Positions 52,982 through 63,695 of a stretch of 64,000 nucleotides of DNA are shown piece by piece; position 1 is the first letter of the stretch, and each line of letters begins with the position of its first letter. This DNA is from Elysia crispata. Its lineage: Eukaryota; Mollusca; Gastropoda; Plakobranchidae. The notes beneath the pieces are model-generated. The model saw nothing but the letters and a program-made list of their open reading frames with translations. It ran no database searches and was not told where the DNA came from. The DNA is taken from positions 926,001 to 990,000 of the forward strand of contig JAWDGP010000269.1 of assembly GCA_033675545.1 (NCBI GenBank), read 5' to 3'. A program made the translations under genes and the position numbers.

Positions 52982-53690
52982 TCTTTTCAAGTAACAATAG
53001 TCCTAATAGTAAAAGGATAACGTGTTTCGTCTACCACTATTATGCCAGAACGATGTGGTTCACACTCAAAGCCCTCGATTTTTTTTTAAACTATTGGGAA
53101 GCAAATTCATTCTAGATCAAGTGACATTCTACGCGATAAGCTTTTATTCGTCATATAGTTGGAAAGAATAAACTATTGGGAAGCAAATTCATTCTAGACC
53201 AAGTGACATTCTACGCGATATGCTTTTATTCGCCATATAGTTGGAAAGAACCTGTCCTAAAGTTTAATCATGTCAGTAAATTGGGGGGTGTAAAAGTAAT
53301 GTTCCGACTGTTTAGTCAGAACAGATAACTGCACCTTTAGAAAGTCTGTTTCTTTGTTTATTTCAAGGAACAATAACCCTAACAGTAATGAGATAATCTG
53401 TTTCGTCTATCACTCTTATGCTAGAAAGATGTGGTGCACGCAATAAAAATCTCGAGTTTTTTTTGTTTTAAATCTATTAGAAGCAAGTTAATACTAGATC
53501 AAGTAGAATTCTACACGACATTCCTTTATTCAAGTGGGTGAGGGTTAACAAATTGGCTTCGCCAGATGTTTGAAAAGAACCTGTACTGAAGTTTAATCAT
53601 GTCAGTAAATTGTGGGATATAAAGTAATGTTTCCGACTATTTGGTTAGAAGAAAGAATTGCAGCTGTAGAAAGGCTGTGTCTTTATTTAT
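52982..53690. repeat. 376-bp tandem duplication with an inner 82-bp duplication
   Basis: Copy 1 (about 52982-53357) and copy 2 (about 53358-53690) share TGTTTCGTCTA.CACT, GAAAGATGTGGT-like, and TTTAATCATGTCAGTAAATTG blocks in order. Within copy 1 a segment beginning ACTATTGGGAAGCAAATTC is duplicated at 53090 and 53172. The inner copies are very similar while the outer copies are diverged, so the inner event is younger. Confidence 0.9.
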
Positions 53691-54429
53691 TGCTCCTTTG
53701 CTATAGACAAAAAAAAAAAAAAAAGAATGTTTATAGTAGAATCAAACTACAGACAAATTTAATAAAACGATATCACGTGATTTTTTTTTCCATTTAAATA
53801 TGCATGCAACTTGTTGCAACAGTCCAAGTTTAAAATTTCATCGAAAAAAAAAATCAACTGGTGGAACAGAATAAGTCTACACATTTGTTAACAAATAATG
53901 TCCAAAGCAGTGAATTTTCAAACAAAACAATTTAAAAAAAAACAAGAAGAGAGAGTGTTGCATGCCATCCTATTAATCTTACAAAAGATGAGGTTGTGGA
54001 AGAAATAGGCTATCTTCGAAATGGGAAGACGAAGTTAGTGATAACCGCTTGAAAGGGACGAAAATGTTTAGAATCAAAAGAAAACAAGAAAAAAGACACC
54101 ATTGGACGTTTGTTTATATGTCTAACAACAAGTAGACATTACCGAAGTTCATCTTTTGTTCCCCAATCGGAAACTGAAAGGTTAGCAAAACTTCACGCGC
54201 CAGAGACAGTAAAGAGAACAAGTGTTATCCCCTCGAGACCTTGTGGCATGCAGCTTGAGTTTAAAAAAGTGATAAAGGGTTCATCGGGATAAAAAGATAA
54301 GGGAAAGGAAACACAGCGGTACAGAATGGGGGCAAATTGTCAAGTGTCCGGTTTCTATGGAAAAGGTCATCAACACACCTTGCCATCAGATTGTTAAGTA
54401 GTTAGGGATAAAACTACCCAACATACCGA
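53691..54429. other. Unique AT-rich DNA
   Basis: It contains ATCACGTGAT at 53772-53781, the same 10-bp palindrome as at 20831-20840. No gene. Confidence 0.5.
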
Positions 54430-54451
54430 GGTGGAGAGAGAGAGAGGGAGG

Positions 54452-54495
<44 letters not shown>

Positions 54496-54850
54496 CAGAG
54501 AGAGAGACAGAAAGACAGACTTACAGACAGAGACAGATTGAGACAGACAGGTAACCAAAGGTAAAAATAGGTAGAGGCAGAGAGAAGAAAAAGTAGAGCT
54601 ATAATGAGAATGACAGGCAGACAGACAAAAATTAAGGCAAACATAGAAATAAAGTAAAAAAAAAGTAAAGATTCAGAGAGAGATAGAGGAGGAGAAGAAG
54701 AAGAAGAAGAAGAAGAAGAAGAAGAAGAAGAAGAAGAAGAAGAAGAAGAAGAAGAAGAAGAAGAAGAAGAAGAAGAAGAAGAAGAAGAAGAAGAAGAAGA
54801 AGAAGAAGAAGAAGAAGAAGAAGAACTACAACAACAACAATAACAACAAC
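54430..54850. repeat. GA-rich tract, then (GAA)n and (CAA)n
   Basis: Degenerate (GA)n/(GACA)n at about 54430-54555, purine-rich spacer, (GAA)n at 54693-54825, then a short (CAA)n to about 54850. Confidence 0.95.
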
Positions 54851-54969
54851 AACTAGAACAAGAACAAAAAGAAGAACAAGAAGAAAAAAAAGAGGCACGA
54901 TATTATCATATAAATCGACCATATCAGTTTATTTAAGATTAAAAATCTTTCGTAAAAAAGGCATCACCA

Positions 54970-55320
54970 ATGTCTCTCGAAACATTTCATAATCTCTTAA
55001 CAGAAACAATTACAACCCTAAAGAGACATCTTACTCTCGACAGCACGGTCTTAGCCAGGTCACCTATGCCTCCATCAAAACCCTCACCTACACGCCTTCC
55101 CACAGCCTCCATCTCTCGTGCCTAGCTTCAACAATGACAGTGCCGTGAGTGGCTAGTACCTGAGAGTGACAGGTGCTCACTCCATCCCAGGGCCCTGACA
55201 GATGTGTGCTGGCCTGAAACAGAGGCCAGTCCATACCTGGCGCGGGCTACCCTAAACCACAGCTGGAGGACCGGCGAATTCGCAGCTTTAGAACTCGGTA
55301 TGATAATCCGTCTGATTTAT
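54970..55320 (+). other. GC-balanced block with small ORF and 7-bp hairpin
   Basis: It is clearly richer in GC than its flanks and non-repetitive. A 51-codon frame (54970-55125) starts MSLETFHNLLTETITTLK and ends in a Pro/Ser/Thr-rich stretch, with no recognised family. A perfect 7-bp hairpin, CTGGCCT (55209-55215) with AGGCCAG (55223-55229), encloses a 7-base loop. It may be a conserved non-coding element, a small exon or a worn mobile element. Confidence 0.2.
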
Positions 55321-55924
55321 TGACCGTGAAATGATGAAATATAATTGTGGAGAGGTTTTATTTTTAAGTATGCGATTTTCAGATACTGCTGTTAGATAAA
55401 AAAAAAAAAAAAAAAAGGATTTTTGATATTAGTGAATGAGTCTGAATATTGACAACGGCAGCTTTGGATGACATTGATACAAAAGGCTATTAAATATATA
55501 AATGAAATGGATCTTCTCATATTGTTCGTTTTGTTTTTTATTTTTTGTTTTCTTTTTTTTTTGTTTTGTTTTGGTTTGGGTTTTTTTTTAACAAAGAGAG
55601 CGATTTTTTGCCAAAGATTTTTTTTTCTTTTCCTTTTAAAAGGATTTTTAAATCGTGCATGAGACTAAAGACGGACGTGCACGCCACAGAAGAAATTGTA
55701 AAGGCCGTTTTTGTCTCCGTTAAACGAAACAATGAACAGGCAAGTAAGATTTGAGTACAATGTCAATAACATTCTCTCGTTAATGCTGTCGGTCAATTTC
55801 ACTTGCCTTTACTAATGAAAGCATCATAGGAGAAGCTTGTAAGCGTCTAGGGAAGATTGATTAGGGTTTGCTGTTTACAATCATATATATCTGTTTGCCT
55901 TTCTGTCTCTCTCTTTTTTTTCTC

Positions 55925-55930
<6 letters not shown>
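55321..55930. other. Unique AT-rich DNA
   Basis: A long A run near 55399-55417 and T-rich tracts. No gene. Confidence 0.5.
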
Positions 55931-55970
<40 letters not shown>

Positions 55971-55996
55971 TGTCTCTCTCTCTCTCGCTCTCATTA
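55931..55996. repeat. (CT)n array
   Basis: CT repeat with a few CTGT and CTCG variants. Confidence 0.95.
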
Positions 55997-56268
55997 TTTT
56001 GTGTACAACATGAGAATTTACTCAACATCTCAGAGAGAAAAATCACAGATTTCCTCATATTTCTTGGAAGGGCAACAGTACAATCTTCTTAATAACCATA
56101 GATTCACTCTATTACACCTGTGTTAATATATATGTGTGTTAATACCTTTTTACCAACCTCCTCAACATCATAGCAACACTGAACCATTATCTTGGTAAAC
56201 TTATCTTTTACTGTGATATATACTAACCTCAGGTTAAGTGGCGTCAAATTGGGAATTTTTTTTTTATA

Positions 56269-56565
56269 TCAGTAACATTTATTTTTCCTCTTCACAAAAA
56301 AGAGTATCCAAGAAATCTCAGATACGGCGCTATCAGAAACACTGCTATACCGGAATTTCTCTGATATTATCACCTGAAATATGAGCAGGCTGGCTATCAA
56401 GACAGATGGTCCTGAGCTCGGTTCGCCTTGACCATCAACGGTCAAATGGGGAAGGGGAGTGGGAGGGGTGGGGGGGGTGGGAAGGACACCAGGTGCTGTT
56501 GACGGCGAGTACCACGTGACACTCATATTGCCACCACGATTGGTCTCTTTTCTCACCCAAGCCAT
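56269..56565 (-). CDS. Weak candidate ORF, unrecognised
   Basis: A 98-codon frame with mixed composition. Its Pro/Thr-rich segment (TPPTPPTPLP) is encoded opposite a G-rich tract. The C-terminal half contains a hydrophobic stretch (SVLIASLLIFQVII) that could be a membrane segment. I see no domain, splice sites or family resemblance, and chance is likely. Confidence 0.12.
   Translation of the reverse strand: MAWVRKETNRGGNMSVTWYSPSTAPGVLPTPPTPPTPLPHLTVDGQGEPSSGPSVLIASLLIFQVIISEKFRYSSVSDSAVSEISWILFFVKRKNKCY
56448..56481 (+). other. Predicted G-quadruplex
   Basis: Successive G runs of 4, 4, 3, 4, 8 and 3 bases (56448-56481) are separated by loops of one to three bases. This fits the G3+N1-7 quadruplex pattern with spare runs. 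Confidence 0.6.
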
Positions 56566-57223
56566 AAAATACGCTGGCGCTTGAAAAACTTAAGAAGTGA
56601 TAATTTACTGATGATGGCTTGAATCTAATCGATGCGTTAGATCTTTACGACTTATCGTAGCCCCTGCTGAAAGTATAAGTTATGACCATTCGGAAAATGC
56701 TAACCACCCACAGTTTTAACAAGGCTTTGTACATCCACGCCAGATCTAGCCCTCCGTATAATCTCCATGATCTTTATTTAAAAAGGCCCACATAGGTGCA
56801 GAACGCACCGACTTAGAGTAAGGGCCCATCTCGATGTATTCCTTTTTTATGTAGCATTGAGTTTAAGGAATTCCCCCTCCGGTTCATAATTTACTAGAAT
56901 AGCTAAAAAAAAAAAAACCCATATAAATCAACTTAAATAACCCCACTCCCGCACCCCCCTCCTATTCTTTAGCCATACCATGAACTTCGGTTACTAGGTT
57001 TTTCTTGGGTTCATTCTGTGAGTATAAATATGTCGAATGCTTGTTGAATAAACATGCACGACTATGTGACGATTTATTTTTTAATGAATAAAACAAAGTC
57101 GCGGAGATACACGAAATTTTGAGATAAAAATAAATATGAAAACTTTTAAGACAGTGTGCTATTTTTTAGCGTACTAGAAACAGTATCTACCTTTATATCA
57201 TTTATAAAATCTATTTTTCTCCT

Positions 57224-57225
<2 letters not shown>
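56566..57225. other. Unique DNA
   Basis: No gene or known repeat recognised. Confidence 0.5.
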
Positions 57226-57301
<76 letters not shown>

Positions 57302-57303
57302 TC
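57226..57303. repeat. (CT)n array
   Basis: About 38 CT units followed by CT-rich DNA to about 57360. Confidence 0.98.
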
Positions 57304-57578
57304 TTTATCTCTCTCCCTTGCTCTAACTCTATCTGTTTTCCTCTTCTCTTCTCTATTTTCTGTAGATTTTCAGATACCTTCTTTATCTTGTTTATATTCC
57401 CTCTATTTTTTCCTTTTTACAATAAAATTATTTTCACCTTTGCATCTTTGCCATTAATTTTTTTTTATTTTACTCTTCGACATTTTTTCTTTTAGTTCTT
57501 CTGTTTCAGATTTTCTTAACTTTTCTTGATAATTTCCGAACTCTTCTTATTTTTTTTTTAATCTGCTAGGGCAGAGGT

Positions 57579-57929
57579 GTGTTGGATTCGTGTATCAGAA
57601 AGCTTTCTATCACTAGCATCTTTTTAAAGTTAGATTTGAAAATTGTTGCACGAACTATCCAAAGCTCCAGCCTCAATCACATAAAATACGTACACACTGC
57701 GGCACGCACAACAGTACAGCTCATTCCACACTATCGAATATTTGAAGTTACTGGTACTCTATGTGAGTCATACTTTAATCACGCCCGAGTGACTACTTTT
57801 CCAACTGTCACTCTCTACTCGGCTAAATGCGATTTCATAGATCCTACTCTAGAAAGATCGCTGGGGCTTATCTTATGCAAAGAATGGTCATCTGAGCCTG
57901 GTGCAATCGGACACTTATCTGAACTTTAG
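57579..57929 (+). CDS. Candidate ORF, 116 codons, unrecognised
   Basis: A mixed, non-repetitive frame with several Cys (for example CESYFNH and CKEWSSEPG). It has better complexity than neighbouring DNA and is the most protein-like frame in the right third. No signal peptide or known motif. It overlaps the left arm of a nested inverted repeat (57914-57981) at its 3' end. It could be a small exon or worn mobile-element DNA. Confidence 0.15.
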   Translation: MLDSCIRKLSITSIFLKLDLKIVARTIQSSSLNHIKYVHTAARTTVQLIPHYRIFEVTGTLCESYFNHARVTTFPTVTLYSAKCDFIDPTLERSLGLILCKEWSSEPGAIGHLSEL

Positions 57930-57981
57930 TGGCCGAAAATCCCCCGGGCAGTAGCCTGAAAGGCCATATTGGGCAGATAAG
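57914..57981. repeat. Nested inverted repeat
   Basis: CTTATCTG (57914-57921) pairs with CAGATAAG (57974-57981), and inside it TGGCC (57930-57934) pairs with GGCCA (57962-57966). Both are perfect. It may be part of a small fold-back element. Confidence 0.45.
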
Positions 57982-58612
57982 TTCGTGATATATGAGTTTG
58001 GAATTGTATGTTAATCGACTCGAAGTTAATGGACCTTCCATGTCAAATTGCTACTTAGCGTTAAACTTGCGAAGAATTAATCGAACGGTTTTTTTTTTTT
58101 TTTTTGTCCTATATCTGATTTGTCGTGATTGAATTCTTCCCCTTTTGAGTTCTTAGTATAAATCTGACAATCGTTATGGTACCACCGAAAGCACATTGTC
58201 TGTTTACCAATCAGTCCTCACTTAATTTAAAGTATAATAATATGCTCATTTGAAAAAAAACCCGAATGAAACTGTAGACCTTTGGTTCAAACATTGTTTC
58301 AGCTAGTAATAAATTTATTCTCTCACCGACAGAATGACAGAATAGAGATTTATTACCTATGTGTTCCATTACCTTAAACCTACTTGATGCCAACTCATAT
58401 CCATTTGATGTGGATACTTTCAGCAATATCCAGCTGTGGCAAGTTATATATTGCTTCTGATGACATTTAATGACATATGAGGGAGAGTGTGATAAACTGA
58501 CATATGATTAGCTGGTAGGCTACATCTACAAATCTGGAATAAAACATGACTGTCTATAGGTAGGGAAACTTAAGGTGAAGAGAGCATAGTAAAGAAGTTG
58601 GTTCTTCACAGA

Positions 58613-58615
<3 letters not shown>
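57982..58615. other. Unique AT-rich DNA
   Basis: A T run near 58089-58105. No gene. Confidence 0.5.

Positions 58616-58690
<75 letters not shown>
58616..58690. repeat. (CT)n array
   Basis: CT repeat followed by a few CACT units. Confidence 0.97.
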
Positions 58691-58691
<1 letters not shown>

Positions 58692-58921
58692 ACTCACTCT
58701 CTCTCACTCTTTCTTTCTCTCTATCTCTCACATTGCCTCTACCAATCCATCTGTTTATCTAACTTTCTATTCGTCGATCAATCTTTCATTGAATTTATCT
58801 TTTGACATTTATTTATCCACCTAACAAAGTAACTAATACGTAAGAAAACTCGTTTAGAAAATTCCTATTTGATTTTATTTCACGTTTCACTGCCTTGGAA
58901 AAAAAACTGACCAATATATAA

Positions 58922-58951
58922 AGCTATCTATCTGTCGATCTGTCTATCTAT

Positions 58952-59044
<93 letters not shown>
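58922..59044. repeat. (CTAT)n/(TA)n compound microsatellite
   Basis: CTAT units change to pure (TA)n at about 58987. It directly abuts the fold-back sequence that follows. A further TA-rich tract lies at about 59209-59249 on the other side. Confidence 0.97.
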
Positions 59045-59045
<1 letters not shown>

Positions 59046-59046
59046 G

Positions 59047-59154
59047 TAGATATAGAATATCTTACCTTAAATTCTCTTCATACGACTCAGGTGTTTCAAG
59101 CGGAGGACACCAGTGTAGTATGAAGATATTTTAAGGTAAGATCCTCTATATCTA
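59047..59154. mobile_element. Fold-back (hairpin) element, MITE-like
   Basis: Left arm 59047-59083 and right arm 59118-59154 are 37 bp each and match at 33 of 37 positions as an inverted repeat (shared core ATCTTACCTTAAA, outer TAGATATAGA, inner TCTTCATAC). The 34-base centre holds a further perfect 5-bp stem, GGTGT (59090-59094) with ACACC (59107-59111). It sits between TA/CTAT microsatellites, a common landing site for MITEs. A miRNA-type precursor is an alternative reading of the same hairpin. Confidence 0.6.
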
Positions 59155-59209
59155 TGAAATGCTCCCACAGTTGAGCACTCTTATCAATTATTCCAACTTA
59201 TCTTCAAAC

Positions 59210-59242
<33 letters not shown>

Positions 59243-59789
59243 TTATATATGATGGAAGTATTAAAGTACATTTTAACACTTAACAGTTGCATTGTTTAAT
59301 ACACACATATGTACACATTACTAGTAAGTCTTGTGTGGAATAAAAGATCCGCAATGCATCAAATAAAAATTATGATGTGCTAACATTTTGTTTTTAAATA
59401 AAAATTGGTTTTATGCCTACGTTTTATAACCTTTAAGCACAATTCGATAGAAAACCCATTAGAATGGCTTGTTTTGAGTGAAGAGGGACAATCAATATGT
59501 AAGCAAACAATAGTTCCTGAAAATTGTGGCACCGACATATAAAGAACTGCTGAAAGAAATTAAGATCGAAGCAAAATCAAGATTGAACAAATTGTTTGGT
59601 TTTCAACGGTTTGTAGTTCTATGTAAAATGGACCTTTATTAATCAATCAAATACCACTCCAGTTATAAACTGTGTACAGGTGAGAATGCTTTAAACCAGT
59701 AATGAGTTAACATCCGATTACTTATCACTTGAGCTATTAAAATTATACTTTGTTCACTCTTTTACTTATATTTTTATATAGCATCTTGA
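59155..59789. other. Unique AT-rich DNA
   Basis: TA-rich at 59209-59249, otherwise unremarkable. No gene. Confidence 0.5.
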
Positions 59790-62700
59790 TGATTATTCCA
59801 CTCGGTGACCATTACACTTGGTGATTAAAACACTAGGAGATTATTACACTCGGCGTCTATTACACTCGGAGATTAGTACACTCGGTGACTATTACACTTG
59901 GTGATTATTACACTCGGAGATAAATACACTCGGTGTTTATTACAATCGTAGATTATTACACTCGGAGATAAATACACTCGGTGTTTATTACAATCGTAGA
60001 TTATTACACTCGGCAACTATTACACTCGGTGATTATTAAACTCGGTGTCTATTACACTCGGTGATTATTACACTCGGTGACTATTACACTCGGTGTCTAT
60101 TACACTCGGTGATTATTACACTCGGTGACTATTACACTCGGTGTCTATTACACTCGGTGATTATAACACTCGGTGATTGTTACACACGGTGATTATTACA
60201 CTCGGTGTCTATTACACTCGGTGTCTATTACACTCGGTGATTATTACACTCGGTGTTTATTACACTCGGTGACTATTACACTCGGAGATAATTACACTCG
60301 GTGATTATTACACTCGGTGTCTATTACACTCGGTGTCTATTACACTCGGTGTCTGTTACACTCGGTGATTATTACACTCGGTGACTATTACACTCGGTGT
60401 CTATTACACTCGGTGATTATTACGCTCGGTGTCTATTACACTCGGTGTCTATTACACTCGGTGAATATTACACTCGGTGATTATTACACTCGGTGACTAT
60501 TACACTCGGTGATTATTACACTCGGTGATTATTACACTCGGTGTTTATTACACTCGGTGTCTATTACACTCGGTGTCTATTACACTCGGTGTCTGTTCCA
60601 CTCGGTGACTATTACACTCGGTGTCTATTACACTCGGTGATTATTACGCTCGGTGTCTATTACACTCGGTGTCTATTACACTCGGTGATTATTACACTCG
60701 GTGACTATTACACTCGGTGATTATTACACTCGGTGATTATTACATTCCGTGTCTATTACACTCGGTGTCTGTTACACTCGGTGATTATTACATTCGGTGA
60801 CTATTACACTCGGTGATTATTACGCTCGGTGTCTATTACACTCGGTGTCTATTACACTCGGTGAATATTACACTCGGTGATTATTACACTCGGTGACTAT
60901 TACACTCGGTGATTATTACACTCGGTGATTATTACACTCGGTGTCTATTACACTCGGTGATTATTACATTCGGTGACTATTACACTCGGTGTCTATTACA
61001 CTCGGTGATTATTACACTCGGTATCTATTACACTCGGTGTTTATTACACTCGGTGTCTATTACACTCGGTGATTATTACACTCGGTGTCTATTACACTCG
61101 GTGATTATTACACTCGGTGTCTATTACACTCGGTGTCTATTACACTCGGTGATTATTACACTCGGTGATTATTACACTCGGTGTCTATTACACTCGGTGA
61201 CTATTACACTCGGTGTCTATTACACTCGGAGATTATTACACTCGGTGATTATTACACTCGGTGTCTATTACACTCGGTGATTATCACACTCGGTGACTAT
61301 TACACTCGGTGTCTATTACACTCGGTGAATATAACACTCGGTGATTATTACACTCGGTGTCTATTACACTCGGTGTTTATTACACTCGGAGATTATTACA
61401 CTCGGAGATAATTACACTCGGTGATTATTAAATTCGGAGATTATTACACTCGGTGTTTATTACACTCGGTTATTATTACACTTGGAGATTATTACACTCG
61501 GTGATTATTACACTCGGTGTTTATGACACTCGATGATTATAACACTCGGATATTATTACACTCGGTGATTATTACACTCGGTGATTATTACACTCGGAGA
61601 TTACACTCGGAGATAATTACACTCGGAGATTATTACACTCGGTTATTATTACACTCGGAGATTATTACACTCGGAGATTATTACACTCGGTGATTATTAC
61701 ATTCGGTGTCTATTACACTCGGTGTCTGTTACACTCGGTGATTATTACATTCGGTGACTATTACACTCAGTGTCTATTACACTCGGTGATTATTACACTC
61801 GGTTTCTATTACACTCGGTGTCTATTACACTCGGTGATTATTACACTCGGTGACTATTAAACTCGGTGTCTATTACACTCGGTGATTATTACACTCGGAG
61901 ATTTTTACACTCGGTGTTTATTACACTCGGTGATTATTACACTCGGAGGTTATTACACTCGGTGATTATTACATTCGGTGACTATTACACTCGGTGTCTA
62001 TTACACTCGGTGATTATTACACTCGGTATCTATTACACTCGGTGTTTATTACACTCGGTGTCTATTACACTCGGTGTCTATTACACTCGGTGATTATTAC
62101 AGTCGGTGATTATTATACTCGGTGTCTATTACACTCGGTGATTATTACACTCGGTGACTATTACACTCGGTGTCTATTACACTCGGAGATTATTACACTC
62201 GGTGATTATTACACTCGGTGTCTATTACACTCGTTGATTATCACACTCGGTGACTATTACACTCGGTGTCTATTACACTCGGTGAATATAACACTCGGTG
62301 ATTATTACACTCGGTGTCTATTACACTCGGTGTTTATTACACTCGGAGATTATTACACTCGGAGATAATTACACTCGGTGATTATTACACTCGGAGATTA
62401 TTACACTCGGTGTTTATTACACTCGGTGATTATTACACTTGGAGATTATTACACTCGGTGATTATTACACTCGGTGTTTATGACACTCGATGATTATTAC
62501 ACTCGGATATTATTACACTCGGTGATTATTACACTCGGTGATTATTACACTCGGAGATTACACTCGGAGATAATTACACTCGGAGATTATTACACTCGGT
62601 TATTATTACACTCGGAGATTATTACACTCGGAGATTATTACACTCGTTGATTATTACACTCGGTGTCTATTACACTCGGTGATTATTACACTCGGTGATT

Positions 62701-62893
62701 ATTACACTCGGTGTCTATTACACTCGGAGTCTATTACACACGGAGATTATTACACTCGGTGACTATTACACTCGGTGTCTATTACACTCGGAGATTATTA
62801 CACTCGGTGATTATTACACTTGGTGTCTATTACACTCGGTGTCTATTACACTCGGTGACTATTACACTCGGTGATTATTACACTCGGCGTCTA
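59790..62893. repeat. 3.1-kb satellite of 16-bp units, about 190 copies
   Basis: Units read ATTACACTCGG followed by a five-base variable part, mostly TGATT, TGTCT, TGACT, TGTTT, AGATT or AGATA. The left edge has degraded units. A stretch of about 650 bp starting near 60950 is repeated near 61955, shown by shared rare variants: GTATC units at 61021 and 62026, TTATGACACTCGATG at 61521 and 62478, and a shortened GGAGATTACACTCGG junction near 61595 and 62552. The 16-residue periodic frames are a by-product, since three units equal 48 bp. Confidence 0.98.
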
Positions 62894-62937
62894 ATACTTT
62901 TCCAAACAAGCCCTATGACGTGTAATTTTTATGAAAG

Positions 62938-63370
62938 CATAAAAATATAGATTTTGGTTTATGATCATAACTGAAAATATAGGTTATGGTTTATGGTGAT
63001 ACTGAACATATAGGTTTCAATTTACGATGATAACTAAAAATATAGTTATGGTTTAAGATGATACCTGAAAATAAAGTTAAGATTTTTTATGATAATTAAA
63101 AAAAGGTGGGGTATTTTTTATGATGATAACTGAAAATATTGGTTAAAAATTTATGATGATAACTGAAAATATTGGTTATGATTTATGATGAAAAAATAAA
63201 AAATATTTGTTATGATTTATGATGATACTGAACATACAGGTTTCAATTTATGATGATATCTGAAAATATTAGTTATGACTTCTGATGATAACTGAAAATA
63301 TGTGTTATGATTTCTGATGATAACTGAAAATATGTGTTATGATTTCTGATGATAACTGAAAATATATAAA
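62938..63370. repeat. About 32-bp diverged tandem repeat, about 13 copies
   Basis: Units carry GATGATAACTGAAAATAT followed by GGTTATGATTT-like sequence. The last three copies (63260-63360) are nearly identical, while those to the left are diverged. It lies 45 bp after the 16-bp satellite but is unrelated in sequence. Confidence 0.92.
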
Positions 63371-63605
63371 TATTGTCGTGGCCAGTTTGACCGTGCTCTC
63401 AATGGTATTATAGTAATAGACTCGAGTTAATAGGTTCACTAACTACTTGTCTTTGCCTTTAAATATCTAACTGCAGGATACAGTCTAACCAGCCCTACCA
63501 TTTTTTCCCTGGCGGAAAGAAGTTGCTTTCCTTATAAATTCATTCGGAAACGTAAAAGGCGTAAAAGTAATCTAAGAAGCTTTCCTTTTATACTCTTTTA
63601 TTCAA
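63371..63605. other. Unique DNA
   Basis: Nothing recognised. Confidence 0.5.

Positions 63606-63692
<87 letters not shown>
63606..63692. repeat. (CT)n array
   Basis: About 42 CT units. Confidence 0.98.

Positions 63693-63695
<3 letters not shown>

Noticed and set aside
52011-52997. A 321-codon frame with YCFYTQQ-type repeats and other long frames.
   Set aside because: It is translation of the 21/23-bp minisatellite; frames change wherever a 23-bp unit occurs.
60909-62950. Frames of 75-124 codons with TLGDYYTRCLLHS repeats.
   Set aside because: These are by-products of the 16-bp satellite (three units equal 48 bp).
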